DNA of 64,000 nt from Clostridium chauvoei (GTDB lineage: Bacteria; Bacillota; Clostridia; Clostridiales; Clostridiaceae): the NCBI RefSeq assembly GCF_002327185.1, contig NZ_CP018624.1, forward strand, positions 1,968,660-2,032,659, written 5' to 3'. The notes beneath the pieces were generated by a model that was given only the letters and a program-made list of their open reading frames with translations, did no database searches and was not told where the DNA came from. This document shows, in pieces, positions 45,823-55,027 of the stretch. Made by a program: the position numbers and the translations under genes. Numbering within the stretch: the first letter of the stretch is position 1; each line of letters starts with the position of its first letter.

Positions 45823-47094
45823 ATGAAAAAAAATACTAAAGATTCTATTGTTATAGGCTTTGCCTTATTCTCGATGTTTTTTGGAGCTGGAAATCTAATT
45901 TTCCCTGCTTTTTTAGGACATACTTTAGGAAAGGAATTCTTTCTTGGAATTATAGGTTTTATAATAACTGGAGTTGGTTTACCTCTACTTGCTATACTTG
46001 CTTGTTCTAAAGGGGATGGTACTTTTGAAACATTAGCTGGAAGAATTGATAAAAAATTCGCTATCTTCTGTACCGCAATTTTATTTATCGCTATAGGACC
46101 AATGCTTGGTATTCCAAGAACTGCTGCAACAACTTTTGAACTTACTATACATCCATTTTTCCCAAATATATCACCATTTGTTGCAATGACAGTTTATTTT
46201 TTAATTAATTTATTCTTTGTATTAAGAAGTTCTTCTGTAATAGATACAATCGGAAAATATTTAACACCAGCATTATTAATTATATTAACAGTAATAATTA
46301 TAAAAGGTATATTTATGCCTATTGGTAATATAGTTGATACTAATGTAACATCTGTTTTACCTTCTGCTTTATTAGAGGGATATCAAACAATGGATGCTAT
46401 TGCTGCATTACTCTTTGCAGGTATTATAACAACTTCTTTATTGGCAAAAGGATATAAAGAAAAAGAAATGCCATCAATGATTTTAAAATCAAGTTTAGTT
46501 GCTGTAGTTGGACTTGCTTTTGTATATGGTGGATTAATGTTTATTGGTGCTCAAACTGTAAATTTAGCTCCATCTGATATAGGTAAAACTGGATTGCTTT
46601 TATTAATTGCTAAAAGTATCTTAGGAAATATTGGAACTACACTTATAGGTGTTGCTATGGGACTTGCTTGTTTAACTACTTCTATAGGACTTTTAACTGC
46701 TGGTTCTACTTTCTTTGAAAAAGTTTCAAAAGGTAAACTTCCATTTAAGTTAAATTCCATTGTACTTGCAGTTATCAGTTTAGGAATAGCTTGCCTTGGA
46801 GTTGATAAAATAGTTGTTTTATCAGAACCAATACTTCATGTCCTTTACCCAGTTTCAATAACACTTATAGTAACTACTTTATTATCAAAATATCTTACAA
46901 ACATTAAAGCTGTAAGACTTGGGGTTTATACTTCATTAGCTTTCGGATTGCTTTTTGCTATACCAGGACTTAATTTAAGCTTTATTCCACTTGCTAACCT
47001 AGGTTTTGGATGGGTATTACCTACACTAATTGCTATATGTTTAGGATATGTAATTTTTTCTGTCGAACCTAAAATGGAAATAAATGAGATATAA
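45823..47094 (+). CDS. brnQ: Branched-chain amino acid:cation symporter
   Basis: 423 residues with about twelve helices. Family signature near the start: IGFALFSMFFGAGNLIFPAFLG (two pieces, 12-33). IGPMLGIPRTAATTFE and TPALLIILTVI also fit the LIVCS/BrnQ family, which imports Leu, Ile and Val with Na+ or H+. The start follows AAGGAAGGAACATT. It is a single gene, closed by a bidirectional terminator. Confidence 0.92.
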   Translation: MKKNTKDSIVIGFALFSMFFGAGNLIFPAFLGHTLGKEFFLGIIGFIITGVGLPLLAILACSKGDGTFETLAGRIDKKFAIFCTAILFIAIGPMLGIPRTAATTFELTIHPFFPNISPFVAMTVYFLINLFFVLRSSSVIDTIGKYLTPALLIILTVIIIKGIFMPIGNIVDTNVTSVLPSALLEGYQTMDAIAALLFAGIITTSLLAKGYKEKEMPSMILKSSLVAVVGLAFVYGGLMFIGAQTVNLAPSDIGKTGLLLLIAKSILGNIGTTLIGVAMGLACLTTSIGLLTAGSTFFEKVSKGKLPFKLNSIVLAVISLGIACLGVDKIVVLSEPILHVLYPVSITLIVTTLLSKYLTNIKAVRLGVYTSLAFGLLFAIPGLNLSFIPLANLGFGWVLPTLIAICLGYVIFSVEPKMEINEI

Positions 47095-47095
47095 A

Positions 47096-47134
47096 AAGAG
47101 AGATAGGGTAATTAAATATTACTCTATCTCTCTT
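47096..47134. terminator. Bidirectional terminator
   Basis: AAAGAGAGATAGGGTAAT pairs with ATTACTCTATCTCTCTTT around TAAAT (one wobble), between convergent brnQ and the EAL gene. Confidence 0.92.
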
Positions 47135-47136
47135 TA

Positions 47137-49374
47137 CTATTTATGTATAATTTTTTCAAATTCTGATATAGCCATAGGTTTTGCATAATAATATCCTTGA
47201 GCTATATCGCATCCAGCTTCCCTTAAACTCTTTAACTGTTCTTCCGTTTCTACACCTTCTGCAACAGTAAATAAATCCAAATCCTTTGCCATATGTATTA
47301 TGTTTTTTATAGTCATATTTACCTTTTTATCCTCTGAAGCCTTTTCTAGAAAAGCTTTATCTAACTTAATTATATCTGCTGGCAAATCATTTAATAAATT
47401 AAGTGAAGAATAACCACTTCCAAAATCATCAATAGATATTTTAAATCCGATGTCCTTTAATTTATTAAGTGTATTTACTAATATCTTTTTATCTTCAAAT
47501 ACTATACTTTCAGTAAGTTCAAGTTCTATATTTTTTGCATCTACATTATATTTTTCAATAATTTCTTTTAATGTATCTACAATCTTTGTATTACCTAAAT
47601 CTACTCGCGAGATATTAACTGATATAGAAACTATTGGTTCTGTTAACTTAAGTTTATTCCATTTACTAATCAAAATACAGATTTCTTCAAATACATATTT
47701 ATCTAACTTTTGTATAAATCCATTCTTCTCAAAGATAGGAATAAAATCCTTAGGACTTAAAGCTTCTCCATTTGGTTTTATCCATCTTATCAATGCTTCA
47801 GCCCCTATTATTTTTTCATCTTTTATTCTATATTTGGGTTGAAGATACACTTTAAATTCTTTATTCTTCAGTGCCGATTCCATATTGTTTTCAATTTGCT
47901 TTTCTCTTAACATAACCGCTCTTAATTCCTCTGTGTAAAAAGCATAATCTACATTAAGCTTATCCTTTATAGATCTTTTAGCCATATTAGCTCTGTCTTC
48001 TAAAACAGATATATTATATTTTTTATTATATACCTTATGTATTCCAAAAGAGATTTTAATGACATATGAATTATTAAATTTATTTATATATCTTTTTATT
48101 TCTTTAACTCTATCAATGAGATTTTCATCATCGCAATAACTAAGTAGTATAACAAAATTATCTGCGGAAACTCTACAAAAACTTTCATTCTTATGTATAA
48201 AATCATTTAAAAAATTTGCTATGTATTTTAAAATTTCATTTCCTCTATCATATCCGAATATATCATTTATCATTTTAAACTTATCTATATCAAAAGCTAT
48301 AATAGCATAATTTATATTATGATTTTCATTTAAAATTTGTCTGCTTTCTATCTGAAATTTTTTCCAATTAGAAAAACCTGTTATTTCATCTTGAAAAGCT
48401 AATCTCTTTAATTCCTTTTTTCCTTTTTCCTTAATTATTAAAATATGTAAGACAAGTATTCCAAAAAGTATAATAGTTAATACAGATAAAAATAATGTAT
48501 TAGATATAGTATTTTTTATTTTAAAATATGCTATATATGTAGGAACAATTTCTATTATATACCAATCATTTATCCCTAGCGTTTCATAATTCATAAACTT
48601 TTTAACACCATTTATTTCATATTTAATTTGACCTGATTGTTCATTACGAAAGTCTTGTTTTATATTATTTATTGTTATTTTATTATCTATTTTACTATCT
48701 TTCAAACTACTAAAAATATTATTAAATTCTTTTACACTACTTGGAACATTAGATTTATAAATAAAATCCCCCTTTTTATTTATAATATAAGAATAGCCCT
48801 CTCCTTGAAAACTTAATGAGTTTAACTTTGATTCATTAAGTTTTGTTAATTTAGTTGCATAAAGTACTGCCTCTATTTCATCATCTTTATTATAAATAGG
48901 AGTTGAGTAAACATTAATTAATTCTCCATCTATTTCATCTACTATAGTATCTGAAATACTTGTTTTTCCTTCATAAGCTTTTCTTAAAAGAGTTTCATTT
49001 TGAAAACTAAACTTTACCTTTCCAACATTAGCATAAATGTTATTATTTGAAATTATAGACATTCCTTTAAAGGAATTCTCCTCCATTTCTTTTTGTAAAA
49101 TATATTCAAGATCTTCTAATTGCAAATCTCCTTTATTTCCTATAAAATTAGCAATTGATTTTATTGTATGAAAATCTCCCTCTATTTGAGTCTTTATAAT
49201 TTCGGCATTTTGTTTAGTAACTTCTGAAAGATATGTATAAGCATCTTTTTCTACATCTTTCCTCACTGTATCTCCATACCAATATATATATCCTGAATAA
49301 ATAAGTGTTATGCTAATTATAATTACAACGGATTGTTTTCTTAACTTTACAATGTTAGCATTCATAAAACACAT
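47137..49374 (-). CDS. Cache-GGDEF-EAL protein, probable c-di-GMP phosphodiesterase
   Basis: 745 residues. TM helix about 16-33, an outside Cache-like sensor to about 290, a second TM (about 290-310), GGDEF domain about 325-480 and EAL domain about 490-740. The GGDEF signature is degenerate (CRVSADNFVILL), so cyclase activity is unlikely. The EAL domain is complete: AEALIRW, NISRVDL, LELTES, DDFGSGYSSLN, IKLDKAF, AEGVETEEQL, QGYYYAKPM. Expected to hydrolyse c-di-GMP in response to an outside ligand. It is a single gene that converges on brnQ. Confidence 0.9.
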   Translation of the reverse strand: MCFMNANIVKLRKQSVVIIISITLIYSGYIYWYGDTVRKDVEKDAYTYLSEVTKQNAEIIKTQIEGDFHTIKSIANFIGNKGDLQLEDLEYILQKEMEENSFKGMSIISNNNIYANVGKVKFSFQNETLLRKAYEGKTSISDTIVDEIDGELINVYSTPIYNKDDEIEAVLYATKLTKLNESKLNSLSFQGEGYSYIINKKGDFIYKSNVPSSVKEFNNIFSSLKDSKIDNKITINNIKQDFRNEQSGQIKYEINGVKKFMNYETLGINDWYIIEIVPTYIAYFKIKNTISNTLFLSVLTIILFGILVLHILIIKEKGKKELKRLAFQDEITGFSNWKKFQIESRQILNENHNINYAIIAFDIDKFKMINDIFGYDRGNEILKYIANFLNDFIHKNESFCRVSADNFVILLSYCDDENLIDRVKEIKRYINKFNNSYVIKISFGIHKVYNKKYNISVLEDRANMAKRSIKDKLNVDYAFYTEELRAVMLREKQIENNMESALKNKEFKVYLQPKYRIKDEKIIGAEALIRWIKPNGEALSPKDFIPIFEKNGFIQKLDKYVFEEICILISKWNKLKLTEPIVSISVNISRVDLGNTKIVDTLKEIIEKYNVDAKNIELELTESIVFEDKKILVNTLNKLKDIGFKISIDDFGSGYSSLNLLNDLPADIIKLDKAFLEKASEDKKVNMTIKNIIHMAKDLDLFTVAEGVETEEQLKSLREAGCDIAQGYYYAKPMAISEFEKIIHK

Positions 49375-49499
49375 CTCCTAATAATGCTATTTTTTGTTCA
49401 TCCATTTAGAATTGTACAATAACTACTATATTAAATCTACTGATTACCCTCTATTATTATAATTATTCTAACTAAATTTAATTAATAAATTCTATATTA

Positions 49500-49533
49500 A
49501 TAAAAAGTACAGGATACATAATGTACCCTGTAC
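49500..49533 (-). terminator. Terminator of the large Cna-B repeat gene
   Basis: GTACAGGGTACA / TGTATCCTGTAC stem (one wobble; 49507-49533) followed by TTTTTATTAATA on the minus strand. Confidence 0.88.
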
Positions 49534-49572
49534 CATATTAATAGGTGAATAAGACTTTTTCTAATTTAGTCT

Positions 49573-51720
49573 TTAAAATTGTCTTGGGCAATAGCAATTG
49601 TTAATCTTCCTATCTCTTGATAAAACTTCTGCTAATTGTCCACTTTTTACTGTGATATACGTTCTCGTCCTACAAACTCCATATCCATTTGGTGCCTTAG
49701 TCTCTACTACCCAATACTTTCCTGCTGGTAATTTAATTTTTGCAATACCTTTATTATTTGTTGTAATTGTTCCTACAACTTCGCCATTCATATTTTCAAT
49801 TTCAAAAGTTGCTCCTGCTAAATTCTTTCCTATATCACAAAAATCTACTTTTGTTATTTTAAGAGTACCTGTATTACTTTGTTCGGCTATTTTTTTATTT
49901 TTAACATTGGCTTTTATAACTTCACCATTTGTTGTTATTTTAAATGCTACTTGAGTTGTGTCTAATTTATATCCTTTTGGTGCACAAACTTCTTGATAAG
50001 TGTAGTTTCCATAAGGTAATTGGAATCTTAATTTACCTTCCTTATTTGTACATCCACAAGCTACTACCTCACATTTAGCATCTCTTATAATAAATTTAGC
50101 ACAAGGTAATACTTCTCCCGTCCTAGCATCTGTTTTTTTAATTACTATTTTACCTTTTATAGGAATGTTATTAACAATTTCATTTACATCTGTTACTGCT
50201 AATTCATTTAGCGTTATTTGCCTGGGATTAACGTATGGTATATATCCTTCTGGAGCCTTAACTTCTTTTATAGTATAAGTTCCTGCTGGCAATTCTGCAC
50301 TTGCAGTACCATCTGCCCCTGTTGTAACAGTATCTACTACTTGTCCTTGAGCGTTGATAATATCAAACTCTGCTCCTGCTAGTAACTTACTATTATTACT
50401 AGCATCTACCTTAGTAATAACAACCTTACATAATTGTTCAACATCACTAAATGTTAATATTGATGGTGATGTTTGATTAAATCCTATTGTAAAGTTTTGA
50501 GGTGTAGTATTAAGAACATATCCTATTGGAGCCTTAGTTTCAGTTGCTGTATAGCTTCCTGGTAATAAACTAATAGTTCCTTCACCATTTGAACCTGTAG
50601 TAATAGTTCCAGCTGAGCTACCACTTGAATTTGTAATATTAAATACAGCTCCTGCTAATGCAGCTCCTGTTGTAGCATCTACTTTTCTAATTACTAATTC
50701 TCCTGGAGCCTCATTATTAGTTATTGCTTGACTGACTACTTGGCCATTAACATTTATTGTAAATGGTATTGGAGTGGCATTTAATACATATCCTGCTGGA
50801 ACACTTGTTTCAACTAAAGTATAATTACCATATGGTAGATTTGGTAATGAAGCTTGTCCTTGAGCATTTGTAGTTACTGTTCCTACACTAACTCCTGATG
50901 AATTTTCTATATTAAAGATTACTCCTGCTATTGGTTTACCTGTTTGTTTATCAGTCTTAGTAATACTAAGTGTTCCTGTTATAATTGCATTTGCTATATT
51001 TTGTGTTACAGTTGCTCCATTTGTTGTAATTGAAAATGGTACTGGAGTACTATTTAATACATATCCTGTTGGAACTGCTGTTTCAACTAAAGTATAGTTA
51101 CCGTATGGTAAATTTGGTACTGTTATTTGTCCTTGAGCATTTGTAGTTTCTGTTGCTACTACTACCCCTTGAGCATTTTTAACTTGGAATGTTGCTCCAG
51201 CTAATAGTTTACCTGTTGTCTTATCAGTTTTAATAATACTAAGTGTTCCTGTTATAGCTGTATTTAATACATTTTGTGTTACTGTTGCTCCATTTGTTGT
51301 AATTGTAAATGGTATTGGAGTATCATTTAATACATATCCAGCTGGAACTGCTGTTTCAACTAAAGTATAGTTACCATATGGTAGATTTGGTAATGAAGCT
51401 TGCCCTTGAGCATTTGTTGTTACTGTTCCTACACTAGCTCCTGATGAATTTTCAATTTCAAATGTTGCTCCTGCTACTACATTACCATTTTGGTCTTTTT
51501 TAGTTATACTAAGATTACCTGTTATCATAGTATCTTCAACAGTTATTTGTACTGGTGTAGTTTGACCTGGAGTAATTGTAAATTGCTTTACCTCTGGTGA
51601 GGAAGGTGCAGGTCCTGCTGGAGGTGTTGTTGGAGGTGTTGTTGGCGCTACTACTGTAGCTTTCTTCCCTCCTTGCAAGGTCTCATTCATTGTTCCTCTT
51701 TCATTTGTATCTGTTGTCAT
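49573..51720 (-). CDS. Seven-repeat SpaA/Cna-B protein without signal peptide
   Basis: 715 residues from ATG 51720, 9 bases after AAGGGG. The N-terminus is a hydrophilic 25-residue lead and a Pro/Thr stretch (TTPPTTPPAGPAPSSPE), with no signal peptide. Then seven Cna-B/SpaA domains of about 90 residues. Each begins ITKxD-like (for example SITKKDQNGNVVAGATFEIE) and has a Glu in the Y-x-L-x-E-T-x-x-P-x-G-Y strand: the Lys and Glu typical of isopeptide-forming domains. It has no LPxTG; it ends NNCYCPRQF, with several late Cys. Its location is not secretory by sequence. A spore-surface role is one guess. Confidence 0.85.
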   Translation of the reverse strand: MTTDTNERGTMNETLQGGKKATVVAPTTPPTTPPAGPAPSSPEVKQFTITPGQTTPVQITVEDTMITGNLSITKKDQNGNVVAGATFEIENSSGASVGTVTTNAQGQASLPNLPYGNYTLVETAVPAGYVLNDTPIPFTITTNGATVTQNVLNTAITGTLSIIKTDKTTGKLLAGATFQVKNAQGVVVATETTNAQGQITVPNLPYGNYTLVETAVPTGYVLNSTPVPFSITTNGATVTQNIANAIITGTLSITKTDKQTGKPIAGVIFNIENSSGVSVGTVTTNAQGQASLPNLPYGNYTLVETSVPAGYVLNATPIPFTINVNGQVVSQAITNNEAPGELVIRKVDATTGAALAGAVFNITNSSGSSAGTITTGSNGEGTISLLPGSYTATETKAPIGYVLNTTPQNFTIGFNQTSPSILTFSDVEQLCKVVITKVDASNNSKLLAGAEFDIINAQGQVVDTVTTGADGTASAELPAGTYTIKEVKAPEGYIPYVNPRQITLNELAVTDVNEIVNNIPIKGKIVIKKTDARTGEVLPCAKFIIRDAKCEVVACGCTNKEGKLRFQLPYGNYTYQEVCAPKGYKLDTTQVAFKITTNGEVIKANVKNKKIAEQSNTGTLKITKVDFCDIGKNLAGATFEIENMNGEVVGTITTNNKGIAKIKLPAGKYWVVETKAPNGYGVCRTRTYITVKSGQLAEVLSRDRKINNCYCPRQF
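50735..51530. repeat. Tandem Cna-B coding repeats, about 275-base period
   Basis: Three consecutive domain modules share near-identical blocks, e.g. the plus-strand segment around accatatggtagatttgg at about 50829, 51103 (variant) and 51377. It encodes PNLPYGNYTLVETAVPAGY. Such repeats can recombine and change the domain number. Confidence 0.75.
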
Positions 51721-51974
51721 AATCTCATTCCCCTTTAAGTCCATTATTTTAAATCTTACTCTCTTTATAAATAAGATGTGTAAATTTAATTTTTCATTTG
51801 TTGAATTATATAACTAATATTTATATTTTAGCTTTTCTTTATAATGATATATTATGAAAAAACTATATTATTTGACATCCCTAATATAGTTTTTTATAAC
51901 CCTTTATATTATATATGATATTATTTATCATTTTTATACAAATCCTCTATTTTTTTTAATAGATTTAAAGCATT

Positions 51975-52006
51975 TAAAAAGAAAGATACAAAATAGTACC
52001 TTTCTT
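51975..52006 (-). terminator. Terminator of the 308-residue SpaA/DUF11 gene
   Basis: AAGAAAGGTAC pairs with GTATCTTTCTT (one wobble), followed by TTTAAATG on the minus strand; overlaps the stop codon. Confidence 0.75.
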
Positions 52007-52931
52007 AGATTAATCCTTCTTTTTCTTCATTTACTTGAAATTCAATAGATTTTGAAATATCATATCCTATTGCTTTCTTTGTTTCTATTAATTTATATTC
52101 ACCTTCTGGTAAAATAACCTTACCTATTCCGTCTGAATTTGTTGTTACTGTTGTAATTAATTTATTAGGAGTATTATTTATATCATATATTTTAAATTCT
52201 GCTCCTACTAATAACTTACTTGGATTATTTTTGTCTACCTTTTTTATATTAATTTCATATCCTTTATTATTTTCTATATTACCTAAATTAATAGTTTGAC
52301 CTACCTCATTAGGGGTAATTGTAAATTTTATAGGCTCATCATCAATAAAATATCCATTTGGTGCGTTTACCTCTTGAAGATAATATATTCCAGGTGAATT
52401 TATAGGTGCAGTTATTATCCCTTCTGAATTACTAGTTAGCTTAGTTATCGTATTATTACTTTTATCTTTTAAATCAAAAACTGCTCCTTCTAATACAATA
52501 TTTGCATTTTCACTATCTACTTTGACAGCTTTAAATGCATATCCTTTTTTAGTTTGAACAGTGTTAGTTATTGTTTTATTTATTTTAGCTTTATTATTTA
52601 CAGTTGTGCCATCTGGAACATTAGTAAAATCAGTAACTATTTTAATAGAAAAGTTATCTCCATATGAAATTTCTCCATTACTATTTTCAAAAATAATAGT
52701 ATTTGCTTCTTTATTTATTGAATAAGTGAAATTTGAAGGTACTTCTACTGATAGAATCTTAACATTATTATTCATATTATCTATAACATCAACAAAATTT
52801 TTATCAAAATATCCATAACTTTGAAAATTAATAGAGTAAGTTACTATTTGATTATCTGTACTAGTTAAGATTTCTGTTGAAACATATTTCTCAGCATTTA
52901 TAATACCCGTATCTTTTTCTTTTGTAGTCAT
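52005..52931 (-). CDS. DUF11-like/SpaA two-repeat protein without signal peptide
   Basis: 308 residues starting MTTKEKDTGIINAEKYVSTE. An N-terminal DUF11-like beta domain (ILTSTDNQIVTYSINFQSYG, then VIDNMNNNVKILSVEVPSNF) is followed by two SpaA/Cna-B domains (AFKAVKVDSE, LEGAVFDL, YYLQEVNAPNGYF; then INIKKVDKN, LLVGAEFKIYD, YKLIETKKAIGYD). There is no signal peptide and no sorting motif. It matches the C-terminal half of the next gene in detail, so the two are duplicates. The start follows AAAGGATGATAAGTA. Confidence 0.83.
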   Translation of the reverse strand: MTTKEKDTGIINAEKYVSTEILTSTDNQIVTYSINFQSYGYFDKNFVDVIDNMNNNVKILSVEVPSNFTYSINKEANTIIFENSNGEISYGDNFSIKIVTDFTNVPDGTTVNNKAKINKTITNTVQTKKGYAFKAVKVDSENANIVLEGAVFDLKDKSNNTITKLTSNSEGIITAPINSPGIYYLQEVNAPNGYFIDDEPIKFTITPNEVGQTINLGNIENNKGYEINIKKVDKNNPSKLLVGAEFKIYDINNTPNKLITTVTTNSDGIGKVILPEGEYKLIETKKAIGYDISKSIEFQVNEEKEGLI

Positions 52932-53035
52932 TACTTATCATCCTTTATTTAAAATTCCTACTAATCTTTTATAGGTATTATCATAATATGTTGCAAGTAC
53001 TCCTTTTGATTTCTATATTTATTAATATAGAATAA

Positions 53036-53073
53036 AAAGATATGAATTCTAACTTTTTAAAATTCATATCTTT
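53036..53073 (-). terminator. Terminator of the 602-residue SpaA/DUF11 gene
   Basis: Stem AAAGATATGAATT / AATTCATATCTTT on the minus strand, followed by TTATTC. Confidence 0.8.
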
Positions 53074-53079
53074 AAAATA

Positions 53080-54888
53080 CTAATTTTTATCAGTTTCTAT
53101 ATCAAATATTATTGGTTTAGATAAAGTTGAATATCCTTCTGGAGCTTTTATTTCTATTAATTCATATTTACCTTCTGGTAATATAATCTTTACTTTACCT
53201 TCTTCTGCTGTAGTAATATTAGTAATAAAAACTTTAGAATTATTACTTATATTGTATATAGAAAATTCTGCTCCATTTAAAAGTTTATTATGATTATTTT
53301 TATCTATCTTTTTAATATCTACTTCATACCCTTTATAGTTTTCAATATTCCCCAAGTTTAAAGTTCGTCCTATATCACTAGCTGTAATAGTAATTTTTAC
53401 AATACTTTTATTAAGAATATATCCCTTAGGTGCTTCTTCTTCTTGAAGATAATATATCCCTGGACTATTTATACTGGATTCAATTACACCATTTTCATTA
53501 CTTATTATAGTTTTTATTATCTTATTATTATTATCTTCAAGATTAAATGTGGCTCCTTCTAAAGAAGCTAAACTATTACCATCTACTTTAATCGCTTGAA
53601 ATGCATAACCTTTTTTAACTGATACTGTATTACTTTTATTATTATTTACTGTAACTAAATTTTTTATGGTAGTCCCACAAGGTACTTTAATAAAATCTGT
53701 AGTTATAGTAATTGAGAAATTCTCTCCATAAGCTATAGCCCCTAGGCTATTTAAAAAAGTAATACTATTGTTAATTATCTTATAAGTGAAACTTTTAGGT
53801 ACACTTACAGATACTATATTAACTCTTTGATCTATTTCATCTATGATTTTTATATTATCTATATCAAAATATCCTTGACTTTGAAAATCAAGAGAATATA
53901 CAACAATTTGGCTGCCATCTTTATTTAAAAATTCTGGTTTTACAGATTTTGTACAAACTAAATTCCCTGTGTTTCTATTGTAACTTGTAATAGCTTCAGT
54001 ATTATACGCATTAGTATTATAATTAATAACAGCTTGATTTATATAACTTTCTTCTACTTTATTAACTTTAACAGAATAATTTAATAGATAACTTTTATTT
54101 ATATTCCCAAGATTTAAAATTAGTTTATTATTATTTACAGTTAAAATATCATTAGTTGTTATAGGCGTAAAGGTCCCATTATTCTCTACTTTTAATTCTG
54201 CACTATTTGGTACATAAACTACACCCTCTGGCAAAGTATCTTCTATTGTTACTCCAGTTAAAATATTATTATCATTATTTATTTGTAATGAATACTTTAT
54301 TATATCCCCAGTTTTATTTACTACATATTCATTAACTCCCTTGCTTTTAATAATATTATCTGTTAAAGCTACTTTATTCATAATCTTTTTATTATCATTA
54401 CTAACTTCTACAACTGCATTTGAATTTATAAATCCTAATCCACCTTGGAAAGATGCTGTATTAATATATTCTTTTTTTTCAATAGTAATCTTACATTGAT
54501 ACTCTATAATATATTCTGAATCTACACTTCCTAACATTACTTGCATAAAGTTGAAAATAAAAAATATCCCACCACTATTTTGTAATTTCTTTGTTACATT
54601 TTCTCTATTTCCATTTTTAGAAACTTTATATACTTGTACTGATTTTTGAATTATTTCCATTCCTACAGGAGTTTGGTCATTTATTGAAACAGTATATAAA
54701 TTTTTAAACTGACAATTTACATATATTGTATAACTAATTATTTGACCTACTGCTGGGCTATTAATTATTTTAACTGGTGTACGACCTTTATCTGGAATAA
54801 AGTTTCCAAAAGTTTTTAGATATTGAATACTTTTGCTATCTTCAAAATTTATGAAGTCTTCTAGTTCATTCTTATCCTTTGTACACAT
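53080..54888 (-). CDS. DUF11/SpaA multidomain protein without signal peptide
   Basis: 602 residues starting MCTKDKNELEDFINFEDSK. Three DUF11-like domains (PAVGQIISYTIYVNCQFKN; NKTGDIIKYSLQINNDNNIL; DGSQIVVYSLDFQSQGYFD) precede two SpaA/Cna-B domains (AFQAIKVDGNS, YYLQEEEAPKGYI; VDIKKIDKN, YELIEIKAPEGYS). Again no signal peptide and no LPxTG. Its last ~300 residues parallel the 308-residue neighbour. Such repeat proteins normally sit outside the cell; lacking a signal, they may be released by mother-cell lysis onto spores. That is inference. The start follows AGAGGATG. Confidence 0.83.
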   Translation of the reverse strand: MCTKDKNELEDFINFEDSKSIQYLKTFGNFIPDKGRTPVKIINSPAVGQIISYTIYVNCQFKNLYTVSINDQTPVGMEIIQKSVQVYKVSKNGNRENVTKKLQNSGGIFFIFNFMQVMLGSVDSEYIIEYQCKITIEKKEYINTASFQGGLGFINSNAVVEVSNDNKKIMNKVALTDNIIKSKGVNEYVVNKTGDIIKYSLQINNDNNILTGVTIEDTLPEGVVYVPNSAELKVENNGTFTPITTNDILTVNNNKLILNLGNINKSYLLNYSVKVNKVEESYINQAVINYNTNAYNTEAITSYNRNTGNLVCTKSVKPEFLNKDGSQIVVYSLDFQSQGYFDIDNIKIIDEIDQRVNIVSVSVPKSFTYKIINNSITFLNSLGAIAYGENFSITITTDFIKVPCGTTIKNLVTVNNNKSNTVSVKKGYAFQAIKVDGNSLASLEGATFNLEDNNNKIIKTIISNENGVIESSINSPGIYYLQEEEAPKGYILNKSIVKITITASDIGRTLNLGNIENYKGYEVDIKKIDKNNHNKLLNGAEFSIYNISNNSKVFITNITTAEEGKVKIILPEGKYELIEIKAPEGYSTLSKPIIFDIETDKN

Positions 54889-54983
54889 TTTATTTTCATC
54901 CTCTTTTGTTTAAACTTTTATTTATTACTATATTATGTTCTATAATTCTTTTGTTCCACTTGCCTACAATATAGATTTTTTCA

Positions 54984-55021
54984 AATTAAAAAGGAAAACT
55001 AACTTAGCTTTCCTTTTTATA
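54984..55021 (-). terminator. Terminator of the GGDEF gene
   Basis: AAAAAGGAAAGCTAA pairs with TTAGTTTTCCTTTTT (one wobble) on the minus strand; A/T flanks could make it bidirectional. Confidence 0.85.
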
Positions 55022-55027
55022 TAATAT

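Noticed and set aside
49598..49954. Plus-strand open frame opposite the Cna-B repeat gene
   Set aside because: Antisense shadow with no start signals.
50735..51530. CRISPR array from regular repeats
   Set aside because: The about 275-base period is in frame and encodes Cna-B domains; there are no short repeats with unique spacers.
51721..51840. Sigma-E or sigma-K promoter before the large Cna-B gene
   Set aside because: No CATA-type -10 with a properly spaced partner; the sporulation idea rests only on domain and signal-peptide reasoning.
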